Part shown: in pieces, positions 1-8,312 of the stretch | How the letters are laid out: each line of letters starts with the position of its first letter | Numbering within the stretch: position 1 is the first letter of the stretch | DNA from: Archangium sp. | GTDB taxonomy: Bacteria > Myxococcota > Myxococcia > Myxococcales > Myxococcaceae | DNA length: 36,819 nucleotides | Direction: 5' to 3' | Assembly: GCA_016792935.1 (NCBI GenBank) | Contig: JAEUJS010000712.1 | Coordinates: forward strand, 1-36,819 | Notes under the pieces: generated by a model | The model's database searches: none | The model's input: the letters and a program-made list of their open reading frames with translations, nothing else | What the model was told of the DNA's origin: nothing | Made by a program: the position numbers and the translations under genes

Positions 1-663
1 CTTCACGCTGGAGTCGATCACCGTGCGCACGTCGATGGCGCTCGCGGCTCCACGCGACGGGCGGCCGAGCTCGAGCAGGCTGCGCACGATGCCGTCGATG
101 CGCTGCACCTCGCCCTCGATGCGGTTGATCAGATCGATGAGCTCGACGTTGTCCTTAGCTCGCATGCGGATCACCGACACGTAGCCGAGGATCCCCGCGA
201 GCGGATTTCCGACCTCGTGCGCCACGCCCGCGGCGAGCTTGCCGACGGTGGCGAGGCGATCGGTGGCGACCAACTCGGCCTGCAGCCGCACCAGCGAGTC
301 GCGCGACGCGGTGAGCTCGGTGAGCTGCTTCTGGTTGAGCGCCCGCTCCGACGAGAGATCGAGCGCGAGGCGGCGCAGCGCGCGATCGAGGCGAAGGAGC
401 AGCGCCCCGCCCTCGTCGTCGTCGCGCGCCAGCTGCTTCACCGTGGCGCCGATGCGTTCCACCGGGCGGCCGACCGTGAAGTGGAGCACGAGGTAGACGA
501 TCAACGCAGAGAGCACGAGATCGCTGGTGAGGATCAACTGGCTCAGTCCAAGCCAGTCGCCGGGCACCTGCGCGCGCTTGAGCAGCGGCTGCAAGCTGAG
601 CCACGTCGGCACGACGGCGACCAGAGAGATCAGCACCGCGGTGATCAGCAGCCGGAGCTTCAT
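1..663 (-). CDS. Membrane sensor histidine kinase, 3' end cut by window edge
   Basis: The frame opens with ATG at 663 (MKLRLLITAV) and stays open to base 1, giving the first 221 residues. There is a hydrophobic segment at about residues 4-25 and another at about 46-62, which suggests two membrane helices around a short periplasmic loop. A HAMP-like stretch (GRPVERIGATVKQLARDDD) and a coiled region follow. The HisKA phosphoacceptor box reads VAHEVGNPLAGILGY, so the histidine lies near residue 159. The catalytic ATPase domain would lie beyond the window. It is encoded in the same direction as pilS/pilR, 286 bp downstream of pilR. It is probably a second two-component kinase of the pilus neighbourhood, but its partner cannot be seen. 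Kinase identity is secure; the role is inferred from context only. Confidence 0.85.
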   Translation of the reverse strand, partial: MKLRLLITAVLISLVAVVPTWLSLQPLLKRAQVPGDWLGLSQLILTSDLVLSALIVYLVLHFTVGRPVERIGATVKQLARDDDEGGALLLRLDRALRRLALDLSSERALNQKQLTELTASRDSLVRLQAELVATDRLATVGKLAAGVAHEVGNPLAGILGYVSVIRMRAKDNVELIDLINRIEGEVQRIDGIVRSLLELGRPSRGAASAIDVRTVIDSSVK

Positions 664-699
664 CGCCTCGCCCTCACGCGGCGCCTGCCGAACCGCTCG

Positions 700-835
700 G
701 CGAACGACCTCGCGCGACACGGGACACGCGGTTTGCGAGCGAGCTCGCTCCGCACGGCGAACGGCCGCGCGAGACGCGGGACGCGGCACTTGCGCGCGAG
801 CGCACGCCGCACAGCGAACGGCCTCGCGTGACGCG
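700..835. repeat. 57-bp imperfect tandem repeat, about 2.4 copies
   Basis: The motif gcgaacg(a/g)cc recurs at 700, 757 and 814, an exact 57-bp period, with the rest of the unit largely conserved between copies. The first unit holds a 14-bp perfect palindrome (GAGCGAGCTCGCTC, 737-750). The array fills most of the 286-bp gap between the pilR stop and the start of the second kinase. Frames running through it show no credible protein. It could form structure in the kinase mRNA leader or simply be a non-coding minisatellite. Confidence 0.75.
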
Positions 836-949
836 GTTCAGACACAATGCACACGCTGAGCGGTGCCGTCGTGAGGCGCAACGTCGAGTGTGTGCCGCGG
901 CCCAGCGCAAACCCACCCGTCCGCCGCATCTCGACCACGCGCGCCGACA

Positions 950-2326
950 TCAGTCGCGATCTCCGAGGCCGTGCTTCGCCAGCCGGTAGCGCATCGAACG
1001 GAAGGTCAGCCCCAACAGCTCCGCGGCGCGCGTCTTCACGCCGTCGGCTTTGCGGAGCGAGGCCTCGAGAAACCGCCGCTCCACACCGTCGAGATGACGC
1101 TCGAGCGAAAAGCCATCGCCCAGCTGCACTTCGCCCGCGCTGGCGACCGGCTCCGAAGCCGAGGCGCCGGTCACTGCGGGCGGCAAGCTTTCTGGGCCCA
1201 GCAGCTTCCCGTCGGCCAGCGTCGCCGCGCGCTCGATGATGTTGTGCAACTGCCGCACGTTGCCCGTGAACGGGTACTTCTCGATGAGCGCGAGCGCTTC
1301 CTCGGTGAAGGCCATGCCCGGCCGCTCGAGCTCTTCCGACACACGCGCGAGGAAGTACTCGGTGAGGGGCCGAATGTCTTCGCGACGCTGACGCAGCGGC
1401 GGCAGCTCGAGGTTGATGACGTTCAAGCGGTGAAAGAGATCTTCACGGAAGCGCCCCGCCTTCACCTCGTCATCGAGCCGGCGGTTGGTGGCCGCCAACA
1501 CGCGCGCCTCGAACGGCACCTCTCGTGAGCTGCCCACCGGCTTGACGCGCCGCTCCTGCAGCACGCGCAAGAGCTTCACCTGCGTGCCCATCGGCAGCTC
1601 GCCGACCTCGTCGAGCAACACCGTGCCATCGCCCGCCGACACGAGGATGCCGGTGCGATCGCTCGTCGCTCCCGTGAACGCCCCGCGCATGTGACCGAAG
1701 AGCTCGCTCTCGAGCACCCCTTCCGCGAGCGCGCCGCAGTTGATCGGTACGAAGGGTGCGTTGGCGCGCGGGCTGCGGTTGTGAATGGCGCGCGCCACGA
1801 CTTCCTTGCCGGTGCCGCTCTCTCCCGTCACGAGCACCGTGGTGCGCGCGACCGCGACCTTGTCGACCAGCGCCCACACGTCGCGCATCACGCCGCTGGT
1901 GCCGACGAAGTACTCGGCGTGTGGCGTGAGCGACGCGCGCAGCGTGCGGTTCTCTTCGCTCAGCCGGCTCTTCTCGAGCGCGCGCTCCACCAGCAGCATC
2001 AGCTCGTCGTTGTCGAAGGGCTTGCTGATGTAGTCGTAAGCGCCCTGCCGCATGGCCTGCACCGCCGACGCCGGCGTGCCGTAGGCGGTGATGACGATCA
2101 CCTCGGCAGGTGGATTGAGCGCGCGCGCCGAGCGCACCACGTCGAGGCCGGAATCGTTGCCGATGCGGAAGTCGCTGATGACCAACTCGGTGCCACCCCT
2201 GGCGAGGATCATCTGCGCTTCGCTGAGCGCGCCCGCGAGTTCGACGGTGTGGCCGCTGCGCGTCAGCAGCACCTCGAGGAACTCGCGAATCGAATGTTCA
2301 TCGTCAACGACCAGAATGCGCGACAT
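950..2326 (-). CDS. pilR: PilR-type sigma-54-dependent response regulator
   Basis: This 458-residue NtrC-family activator has three domains in order. The receiver domain (1-120) has its phosphoacceptor Asp in VISDFRI at about residue 52 and a SKPFD lysine. The AAA+ domain (about 140-370) has Walker A GESGTGKE, the GAFTGA sigma-54-contacting loop and Walker B VLLDEVGEL. A Fis-type helix-turn-helix lies at the C-terminus (RAAELLGLTFRSMRYRLAKH). The start MSRILVVDDE is the standard N-terminus of the receiver fold. The gene overlaps the end of pilS by 23 bp, so the pair is probably translationally coupled. In the PilSR family, phosphorylated PilR activates the sigma-54 promoter of the pilin gene pilA; pilA itself is not in this window. 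Confidence 0.93.
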   Translation of the reverse strand: MSRILVVDDEHSIREFLEVLLTRSGHTVELAGALSEAQMILARGGTELVISDFRIGNDSGLDVVRSARALNPPAEVIVITAYGTPASAVQAMRQGAYDYISKPFDNDELMLLVERALEKSRLSEENRTLRASLTPHAEYFVGTSGVMRDVWALVDKVAVARTTVLVTGESGTGKEVVARAIHNRSPRANAPFVPINCGALAEGVLESELFGHMRGAFTGATSDRTGILVSAGDGTVLLDEVGELPMGTQVKLLRVLQERRVKPVGSSREVPFEARVLAATNRRLDDEVKAGRFREDLFHRLNVINLELPPLRQRREDIRPLTEYFLARVSEELERPGMAFTEEALALIEKYPFTGNVRQLHNIIERAATLADGKLLGPESLPPAVTGASASEPVASAGEVQLGDGFSLERHLDGVERRFLEASLRKADGVKTRAAELLGLTFRSMRYRLAKHGLGDRD

Positions 2327-4013
2327 GGGTCTCCTCGTGCTGCGTCGTTGGCGATGAGGTGCCGAGCGTCGGCGCGTCGAGCGCGCGCAGCGTCACCGAG
2401 AAGGTCGTCCCTGCTTCTGGATTCGAGTCGACGGTGATGGTGCCACCGTGCGCCTGAACGATGGAGCTCACCGTCGACAGACCGAGCCCGCTCCCGCCGC
2501 GCGAGCGCGAGAAGAACGGGTCGAAGATGCGCTGGCGATCTTCCGGCGCGATGCTGCCCGCGCTGTCCCACACCTCGATCAGCGGCCCGGCTTTCACCCG
2601 AATGCGAATCGAACCACTTCGCGAGGTGATCGCCGCGGCGGCGTTGCGCAGCAGGTTGATCAACACCTGCTTCACCTGGCTCGCGTCGCACGCGGCTTCC
2701 ACCGGCTCGAGTTCCTCTTCCACGCGCACGCCGAGGAACGACGGGTCGGCGCGCAGGAGCTCGAGCGTCTCGTGCACCACGTGATCGAGCCGCGTCGGAA
2801 CCAGCTGTGGCCGCGGAGGCCGTGCCAGGTCGAGATAGCCTTCCACCAGACCGGCGAGCCGATCGGCCTCGCGCACGATCACGTTGGCCAGCTTGTGCTG
2901 CGGAGCGCTCGCCGAGTCTCCCGCGAGCAGTTGCGCCGAGCCACGCATCGCCGCGAGCGGGTTGCGGATCTCGTGCGCCAGCTGCGCCGACAGCCGGCCC
3001 AGCGTGGCGAGGTGATCGATCTTGTCGAGTTCCTGCTCGACGCGCCGCAGCTCGGTGAGATCTTGAAACACCACCAGCAGACCGCGCGCGCCCGGCAACG
3101 TCGCGACCGAGAGGCCCAGCGTGCGTTCGCCGCGTGGCGTCTGCACCTTGAGCTCGTGCCGGCGCGCCACCACCAGGCCCGTGACCTGCGGAAACAATGA
3201 CTCGATGTCGCGTTGCCCGACCACCGACTCGGCGCTGACTCCGAGAATGCTCGCGGCGGCGGGATTCAAGAAGGTGACTGCGCCCACGCTGTCGCAGGTG
3301 ATCAACCCCGACGGCATCGCCGAGACGATCTCGTTCTGCAGCTCGGTCAGCTGCTTCACTTCGCGCTCGCTGGCGTCGAGCCGGCCACCGGTGCGCGTGA
3401 GCTGCTCTCCGACGTAGCCGCTGAGCACGGCGATCAAGAGCTGGGCGAGCAGCTGAATGAAGAGATCGAGCGCGAAGCGCACCGGGTCGGACGTGGCGAG
3501 CGAGCTGGGCACGATGGCGAGCACCCCCAGGTACGCCGACGCCGCGCCGAGAAAGCCGATCACCGCACCGCGGGTCCCGAGCAACACGGCCGCGCCGACG
3601 ATGGAAACCAGGAACAGAAACGAGAAGGGCGAGCGCGAGCCGCCGGTGAGAAAGACCACGCTCGCGGCGAGCATCACGTCGAAGACGATCTGCACCCACG
3701 CGGCTTCGACACCGACGCGCGAGCGGCGGATCAACAGACCCGTCACCAGCGTGAGCACGTAGCTGAAGCCGATGATGCCGAACGAGGCGAGATCGGCGCG
3801 CGAGAGCTCGCCAGTGGGAATCGAGGCGAGCTGTGCACCGAGACCACCGAGCACCAGCGTGGTGGCGATGGTGCGGAAGATGGTCAGCCACAGGAGGCGA
3901 ACCGTGAGGCCGCCTCCCGCGCGCAGATCCGTCTTGCTCGAAGTTCGCCCGACCGTCTTCGCTGGTGGCGCCGCCGGGCCGAGGCCCCGAGCGTCGCGAC
4001 TACTTGATGGCAC
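2304..4013 (-). CDS. pilS: PilS-type membrane sensor histidine kinase
   Basis: Six hydrophobic segments in the N-terminal third (from LLWLTIFRTIATT to LIAVLSGYVGEQL) match the PilS membrane sensor. They are followed by a PAS domain, a HisKA box (AHEIRNPLAAMRGSAQLL) and a HATPase domain (N box NLLRNAAAA; G box GGSGLGLSTV). PilS senses pilin in the membrane in studied species and phosphorylates PilR, encoded immediately downstream. The start is uncertain. The annotated GTG at 4013 overlaps the end of pilC by 14 bp and has no Shine-Dalgarno; an ATG at 4070 would overlap pilC by 71 bp. The only strong ribosome site, GGGAGG, lies 7 bases before an in-frame ACG at 3905, right at the first membrane helix. 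The product is 533-588 residues depending on the start. Confidence 0.88.
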   Translation of the reverse strand: MPSSSRDARGLGPAAPPAKTVGRTSSKTDLRAGGGLTVRLLWLTIFRTIATTLVLGGLGAQLASIPTGELSRADLASFGIIGFSYVLTLVTGLLIRRSRVGVEAAWVQIVFDVMLAASVVFLTGGSRSPFSFLFLVSIVGAAVLLGTRGAVIGFLGAASAYLGVLAIVPSSLATSDPVRFALDLFIQLLAQLLIAVLSGYVGEQLTRTGGRLDASEREVKQLTELQNEIVSAMPSGLITCDSVGAVTFLNPAAASILGVSAESVVGQRDIESLFPQVTGLVVARRHELKVQTPRGERTLGLSVATLPGARGLLVVFQDLTELRRVEQELDKIDHLATLGRLSAQLAHEIRNPLAAMRGSAQLLAGDSASAPQHKLANVIVREADRLAGLVEGYLDLARPPRPQLVPTRLDHVVHETLELLRADPSFLGVRVEEELEPVEAACDASQVKQVLINLLRNAAAAITSRSGSIRIRVKAGPLIEVWDSAGSIAPEDRQRIFDPFFSRSRGGSGLGLSTVSSIVQAHGGTITVDSNPEAGTTFSVTLRALDAPTLGTSSPTTQHEETHVAHSGR

Positions 4014-5247
4014 CGGCGATGCTGAAGATGGGGAGGTACATGGCGATGAGGAAGCCACCGACCGCGCCACCGAGGAAGACCATCATGATCGGCTCGATGA
4101 GCGAGGTGAGCGAGGCAACGCCAGCGTCGACTTCATCGTCGTAGAAGTCGGCGATCTTGCCGAGCATCTGATCCATCGCGCCGGTCGCTTCACCGACGCC
4201 GATCATCTGCACGACCATCGAGGGGAACACCTTGGTCTCGGCGAGCGGGCCGGCGATGTTCTTACCTTCGGCGATCTTCGCTCGGACGTACTGGATGCCC
4301 TTCTCGATGGTGCGGTTGCCGGCGGTCTTCGCCGTCACGTCGAGCGCGTCGAGAATGGGAACGCCGGAGCTGATCATCGTGCCCAGCGTGCGCGTGAAGC
4401 GCGCGACGGCGACCTTGCGAATCAGATCTCCGATCAGCGGCGCGTAGAGGATGCCCTTGTCGAAGATCTCCCGGCCGCGGGGGTTCTGGTAGAACATGCG
4501 GAACGCGACGATGACGACCGCGATGCCGATCATCAAATAGATCAGGTTCGCCTGCAGCCAGTCGGACAGCGAGACGACGACCTGCGTCGGACCAGGCAGC
4601 GCTGAACCAAAGTCGGCGAACATCTTCGCGAACACGGGCGTCACCTTCACGAGCAGCACGCCGGTGACGAGAATACCGATGCAGACGACGGCGATCGGGT
4701 ACGTCAGCGCGCCCTTCACCTTGCGGTACAGCTTCTCTGACTTCTCACGGTAGACCGCGAGGCGGTTGAGAATGGTATCGAGAATACCGCCGACCTCACC
4801 GGCCGCGCAGAGCTGCACGTAGAGCTCGTCGAAGACCTTGGGGTGTTCCTTGAGCGCGTCAGAGAACGTCGAACCACCTTCGACGCGCGTCTTGATCGCG
4901 AACACGACTTTGCGGAACGCGGCGTTCTCAGTCTGGCTGCCGAGAATGTCGAGGCACTGCACGAGCGGAAGACCGGCGTCGATCATCGTCGCGAACTGGC
5001 GCGTGAAGATCAGGATGTCCTTGCTCGCCACGCCGCCCGGAAGGGCGATGTTCATGTCGAGCAGGCTCTTCTTGCGGACCTTGGTGACGGTCAGGCCGAG
5101 CGAGATGAGACGGGCCTCGACGGCCTTCTCGTCGCCGGCCTCCATCTCGCCCTTCTTGACCTCGCCCTGCTTGGTCTTCGCTTCCCAGAGATAGACCGGC
5201 GTCGAGGACTTCTTCGCCGCTGCCTTGACGGTTGCTGCCTGGGCCAT
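4000..5247 (-). CDS. pilC: Type IV pilus inner-membrane platform protein PilC
   Basis: A 415-residue GspF/PilC-family protein. It has two copies of the T2SF domain: the first holds FTRQFATMIDAGLPLVQCLD, the second FTRTLGTMISSGVPILDALD. Three hydrophobic stretches match the family: YPIAVVCIGILVTGVLL, LIYLMIGIAVVIVAF, and the C-terminal IMMVFLGGAVGGFLIAMYL. PilC is the platform that PilB and PilT act on to add or remove pilin subunits. The ATG at 5247 is preceded by a clear GGAGGG ribosome site. It lies 89 bp downstream of pilT, in the conserved order pilB-pilT-pilC, and its 3' end overlaps the annotated pilS start. The length is normal for the family. Confidence 0.95.
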   Translation of the reverse strand: MAQAATVKAAAKKSSTPVYLWEAKTKQGEVKKGEMEAGDEKAVEARLISLGLTVTKVRKKSLLDMNIALPGGVASKDILIFTRQFATMIDAGLPLVQCLDILGSQTENAAFRKVVFAIKTRVEGGSTFSDALKEHPKVFDELYVQLCAAGEVGGILDTILNRLAVYREKSEKLYRKVKGALTYPIAVVCIGILVTGVLLVKVTPVFAKMFADFGSALPGPTQVVVSLSDWLQANLIYLMIGIAVVIVAFRMFYQNPRGREIFDKGILYAPLIGDLIRKVAVARFTRTLGTMISSGVPILDALDVTAKTAGNRTIEKGIQYVRAKIAEGKNIAGPLAETKVFPSMVVQMIGVGEATGAMDQMLGKIADFYDDEVDAGVASLTSLIEPIMMVFLGGAVGGFLIAMYLPIFSIAGAIK

Positions 5248-5316
5248 GAGCCCTCCAGATGATCAGTAGACGAAGCGCCGCGATGTTAGCCGCGTGCGCA
5301 CAAACTCCAAATGACC

Positions 5317-5331
5317 GGTGCGTGTCGCACC
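5317..5331 (-). other. Short perfect hairpin between pilT and pilC
   Basis: GGTGCG and CGCACC form a perfect 6-bp inverted repeat with a 3-base loop, beginning 5 bases after the pilT stop. No T-run follows on the minus strand, so it is not a classical intrinsic terminator. It could stabilise the pilT 3' end or set the pilT:pilC ratio. No function can be read directly from the sequence. Confidence 0.45.
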
Positions 5332-5336
5332 TGCCC

Positions 5337-6470
5337 TTACCTGCCAGGAGGCCCTGCGGGGCGAGGCACGGCGCCAGAAGCCTGGTGGCCGGGGAGCTGC
5401 GCTCCGCCACCCGACGCCATGATGTTCTTGAGCTCTTCGGGGTCGCTGGTGCGGCCGAAGGCCTCGTCCATCGAGATCATCTTGCGCGAGAGCAACGCGG
5501 CGAGCGCCTGATTGAAAGTCTGCATGCCGAACTTCGCCTGGCCGACCTGCATCTGCGAATAGATCTGGTGCACCTTGTCTTCGCGAATGAGGTTTCGAAT
5601 TGCAGGGTTCGGGATCATCACCTCGAGCGCCAGCACGCGACCGCCACCCTGCGCGCGGGCGAGCAGCGACTGCGACATGATGCCTTCGAGCACGAAGCTC
5701 AGCTGCGCGCGCACCTGCGGCTGCTGGTACGGCGGGAACACGTCGAGGATGCGGTTGATGGTCTGCACCGCGCTGTTGGTGTGCAGCGTCGCGAAGGCGA
5801 TGTGACCGGTCTCGGCGATAACCAGCGCGGACTCGATGGTCTCGAGGTCGCGCATCTCACCGACCAGCACGACGTCGGGGTCCTGCCGCAAGATGTACTT
5901 GAGCGCGAGCTTGAAGCTCTTCGTGTCGGCACCGACCTCGCGCTGGTTCACGAGGCAGTTCTTGTGCGGGTGCAGGTATTCGATCGGGTCTTCGATCGTC
6001 ATGATGTGCTCGTGACGGTCGGTGTTCACCTTGTCGATGATCGACGCGAGCGTGGTCGACTTGCCTGAGCCCGTCGGCCCCGTCACCAGCATCAGCCCAC
6101 GCGGCTTCTTCGAGAGCTCCTGCACGATGGGCGGCAGGCCCAGTTCCTGGAACGTCAGGATCTTGAAGGGAATGGTGCGGAAGGCGCCGGCGACGGCTCC
6201 GCGCTGCATGAAGATGTTCGAGCGGAAGCGCGAGAGGCCCTTCACGCCGAACGAGAGGTCGAGTTCGTTGTCCTCTTCGAACTTGTGCTTCTGCGCGTCG
6301 GTGAGAATCGAATAGCAGAGCTGCTTGGTCTCGACCGGAGTCAGCGGGTTCATCTTCAGCGGGACCAGATCGCCGTCGATGCGGAGCTGCGGAGGAGAGC
6401 CAGTGGTGATGTGGAGATCGCTTGCGCCGCGATCGACCATGGCCTTGAGCAGCTGGTGAAGATTCGCCAC
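5337..6470 (-). CDS. pilT: Type IV pilus retraction ATPase PilT
   Basis: A 377-residue secretion ATPase. From the GTG at 6470 the protein begins (M)ANLHQLLKAMVDRGASDLH, the usual PilT N-terminus; the frame is open 88 codons further upstream but that part is compositionally unlike protein and overlaps the end of pilB. The ribosome site AGGAAGTTC lies just ahead of the GTG. Walker A is GPTGSGKSTT (about 131-140), the Asp box is TIEDPIEYLH, Walker B is VLVGEMRDLE and the His box GHIAFATLHTN. The C-terminal AIRNLIRE motif, needed for retraction in studied PilT proteins, is present. It powers pilus depolymerisation and hence twitching or S-motility. A 38-bp gap separates it from pilB. Confidence 0.96.
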   Translation of the reverse strand: MANLHQLLKAMVDRGASDLHITTGSPPQLRIDGDLVPLKMNPLTPVETKQLCYSILTDAQKHKFEEDNELDLSFGVKGLSRFRSNIFMQRGAVAGAFRTIPFKILTFQELGLPPIVQELSKKPRGLMLVTGPTGSGKSTTLASIIDKVNTDRHEHIMTIEDPIEYLHPHKNCLVNQREVGADTKSFKLALKYILRQDPDVVLVGEMRDLETIESALVIAETGHIAFATLHTNSAVQTINRILDVFPPYQQPQVRAQLSFVLEGIMSQSLLARAQGGGRVLALEVMIPNPAIRNLIREDKVHQIYSQMQVGQAKFGMQTFNQALAALLSRKMISMDEAFGRTSDPEELKNIMASGGGAQLPGHQASGAVPRPAGPPGR

Positions 6471-6508
6471 GAGAACTTCCTTCCTGAACTTCCTGGAGTC
6501 AGTGAGTT

Positions 6509-8212
6509 TTAGAAACGGTCGGGCGCGGTGTTGGAGACCGCTTCGTCGACGGTCGACACGCCAGCCATCACCTTCGAGATGGCCGCCATGCGCAGCGTCT
6601 GCATGCCGAGCCGAATCGCCTCTTGCTTGAGCTCGGCGGCCGACGCGCCGTTGATGACGATCTCCTTGAGGCCGTCCCAGAAGGGCATGACCTCGTACAC
6701 GGCGACTCGGCCGCGGTAGCCGCGATCGTTGCATTCCTTGCAGCCGCCCTTGTCGTAGAGCGTGAAGGAACCGATCTTGTCCGCCGGAACGCCGGCGTTG
6801 ATCAGGGCCTGCTCGTCGACGTTGGCGACCTGCCGCTTGCAGTTTTGGCAGAGCCGGCGCAACAGACGTTGCGCGAGGATCAGGTTGAGCGACGCCGTGA
6901 CCATGAACGGTTCGATGCCCATGTTCAGCAGGCGGCTGACCGTGCCCGGCGCGTCGTTGGTGTGCAGCGTGGACAACACGAGGTGGCCCGTGAGCGCGGC
7001 CTTCACGCCGATTTCCGCGGTCTCGAAGTCGCGGATCTCACCGATCATGATGGTGTCGGGGTCTTGCCGGAGGAACGAGCGGAGCGCGGCCGCGAAGTTG
7101 AGGCCGATGCTGTCCTGCATCTGCACCTGGTTGATGCCCGCGAAGTTGAACTCGACGGGATCTTCCGCGGTGGACACGTTGGTGGTCGGGTCGTTCAGCG
7201 CGGCGAGCGCCGAATAGAGCGTGGTGGTCTTTCCCGAACCCGTGGGGCCGGTCACCAGCACCATGCCGTACGGGCGATCGATCGCTTCCTTGAACCACTT
7301 CAGCGGCTCGGGGTCGAAGCCGAGCTTGGTCATGTCGAGCTGCAGGTTCGACTTGTCGAGCAGACGCATGACGACTTTTTCGCCGAACAGCGTCGGGCAG
7401 ACCGAGACGCGGAAGTCCATCTCCTTGCCGCCGCCCAGCTTGATCTTGATGCGTCCGTCCTGCGGCAAGCGGCGCTCGGAGATGTCGAGCTGCGACATGA
7501 TCTTCAGACGCGAGATGATCGCGTTGCGCAGCTTCATCGGCGGCTTCATCACCTCGTACATCACGCCGTCGATGCGGAAGCGGACGCGGAAGTCCTTCTC
7601 GTACGGCTCGACGTGGATGTCGGAGGCGCGCTTGCTGATGGCGTCCTTCAGGATCAGGTTCACCAGCTTGATGACGGGCGCGTCGTCGGCGGCCTTGGCG
7701 GCCTCTTCGACGTTCTCGCTCGAGGTCTCGGCGACCTCGACGTCGTCTTCACCCATGCCCTCGACGATGTCTTCGAGGCTGGGGCCCTTCTCGGCGTAAA
7801 AGCGCTCGATGGCCTCGCGAATCGCGGGCTCCGAAGCGACCACCGCTTCGATGTTGTAGCCGGTGAGGAACTTCAGATCGTCGACGGCGTAGATGTTCGA
7901 CGGGTCGCACATCGCGACGATCAGCGCTGAGCCGGCGCGGTTGACGGGCACCACGAGGTGCTTCTCGGCGACGTCTTTGGGGACGAGCTTGATGATGTCG
8001 GGCTCGACGTCGAACTCCTTCAAGTTGATCGCCGGAACGCCGTACTGCTTGCTCAAGAAGTCGGTGAGCTTCGACTCCTCGATGGCGCCGACCTTGATGA
8101 GCGCGGTGCCGATGCGCGTACCGGTCTTCTGCTGTTCTTCCTGCGCTTTGCGGAGCTGTTGAACCGAGATGAGGTTTTCGCGAACGAGCAGCTCGCCCAG
8201 ACGACCTGACAT
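6509..8212 (-). CDS. pilB: Type IV pilus assembly ATPase PilB
   Basis: A 567-residue extension ATPase starting MSGRLGELLVRENLIS at the ATG at 8212; an upstream in-frame extension to 8458 runs through the terminator and ribF and is rejected. The N-terminal MshEN/GspE-N region (residues 1-150) includes a first RLGELLVxxxLIS-type motif; MshEN domains bind c-di-GMP in some PilB relatives. Then come Walker A GPTGSGKTTT, the Asp box STAEDPVEF, Walker B IMIGEIRDFE, the His box GHLVLSTLHTND, and a tetracysteine zinc site (CQNC and CKEC). It powers pilin polymerisation through PilC. It is the first gene of the minus-strand pil block. No convincing promoter could be found in the short gap upstream. Confidence 0.96.
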   Translation of the reverse strand: MSGRLGELLVRENLISVQQLRKAQEEQQKTGTRIGTALIKVGAIEESKLTDFLSKQYGVPAINLKEFDVEPDIIKLVPKDVAEKHLVVPVNRAGSALIVAMCDPSNIYAVDDLKFLTGYNIEAVVASEPAIREAIERFYAEKGPSLEDIVEGMGEDDVEVAETSSENVEEAAKAADDAPVIKLVNLILKDAISKRASDIHVEPYEKDFRVRFRIDGVMYEVMKPPMKLRNAIISRLKIMSQLDISERRLPQDGRIKIKLGGGKEMDFRVSVCPTLFGEKVVMRLLDKSNLQLDMTKLGFDPEPLKWFKEAIDRPYGMVLVTGPTGSGKTTTLYSALAALNDPTTNVSTAEDPVEFNFAGINQVQMQDSIGLNFAAALRSFLRQDPDTIMIGEIRDFETAEIGVKAALTGHLVLSTLHTNDAPGTVSRLLNMGIEPFMVTASLNLILAQRLLRRLCQNCKRQVANVDEQALINAGVPADKIGSFTLYDKGGCKECNDRGYRGRVAVYEVMPFWDGLKEIVINGASAAELKQEAIRLGMQTLRMAAISKVMAGVSTVDEAVSNTAPDRF

Positions 8213-8249
8213 GGAGTGTGCCCTTGGAGTGGGTGCAGCGTGAGACAGG

Positions 8250-8288
8250 AAAAAAAGAGCCCGCGGATTCAAACTCCGCGTTCCGGGC
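8250..8288 (-). terminator. Intrinsic terminator downstream of ribF
   Basis: On the minus strand GCCCG (8288-8284) pairs with CGGGC (8263-8259), enclosing an inner CGGA/TCCG stem; an alternative register pairs CGCGGA with TCCGCG around a 7-base loop. The outer stem is followed directly by TCTTTTTTT. This sits 25 bases after the ribF stop and 38 bases before pilB, so it should end ribF transcription and separate it from the pil block. Confidence 0.8.
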
Positions 8289-8312
8289 AAAGCAAGGATT
8301 GCGGAACGGGGC

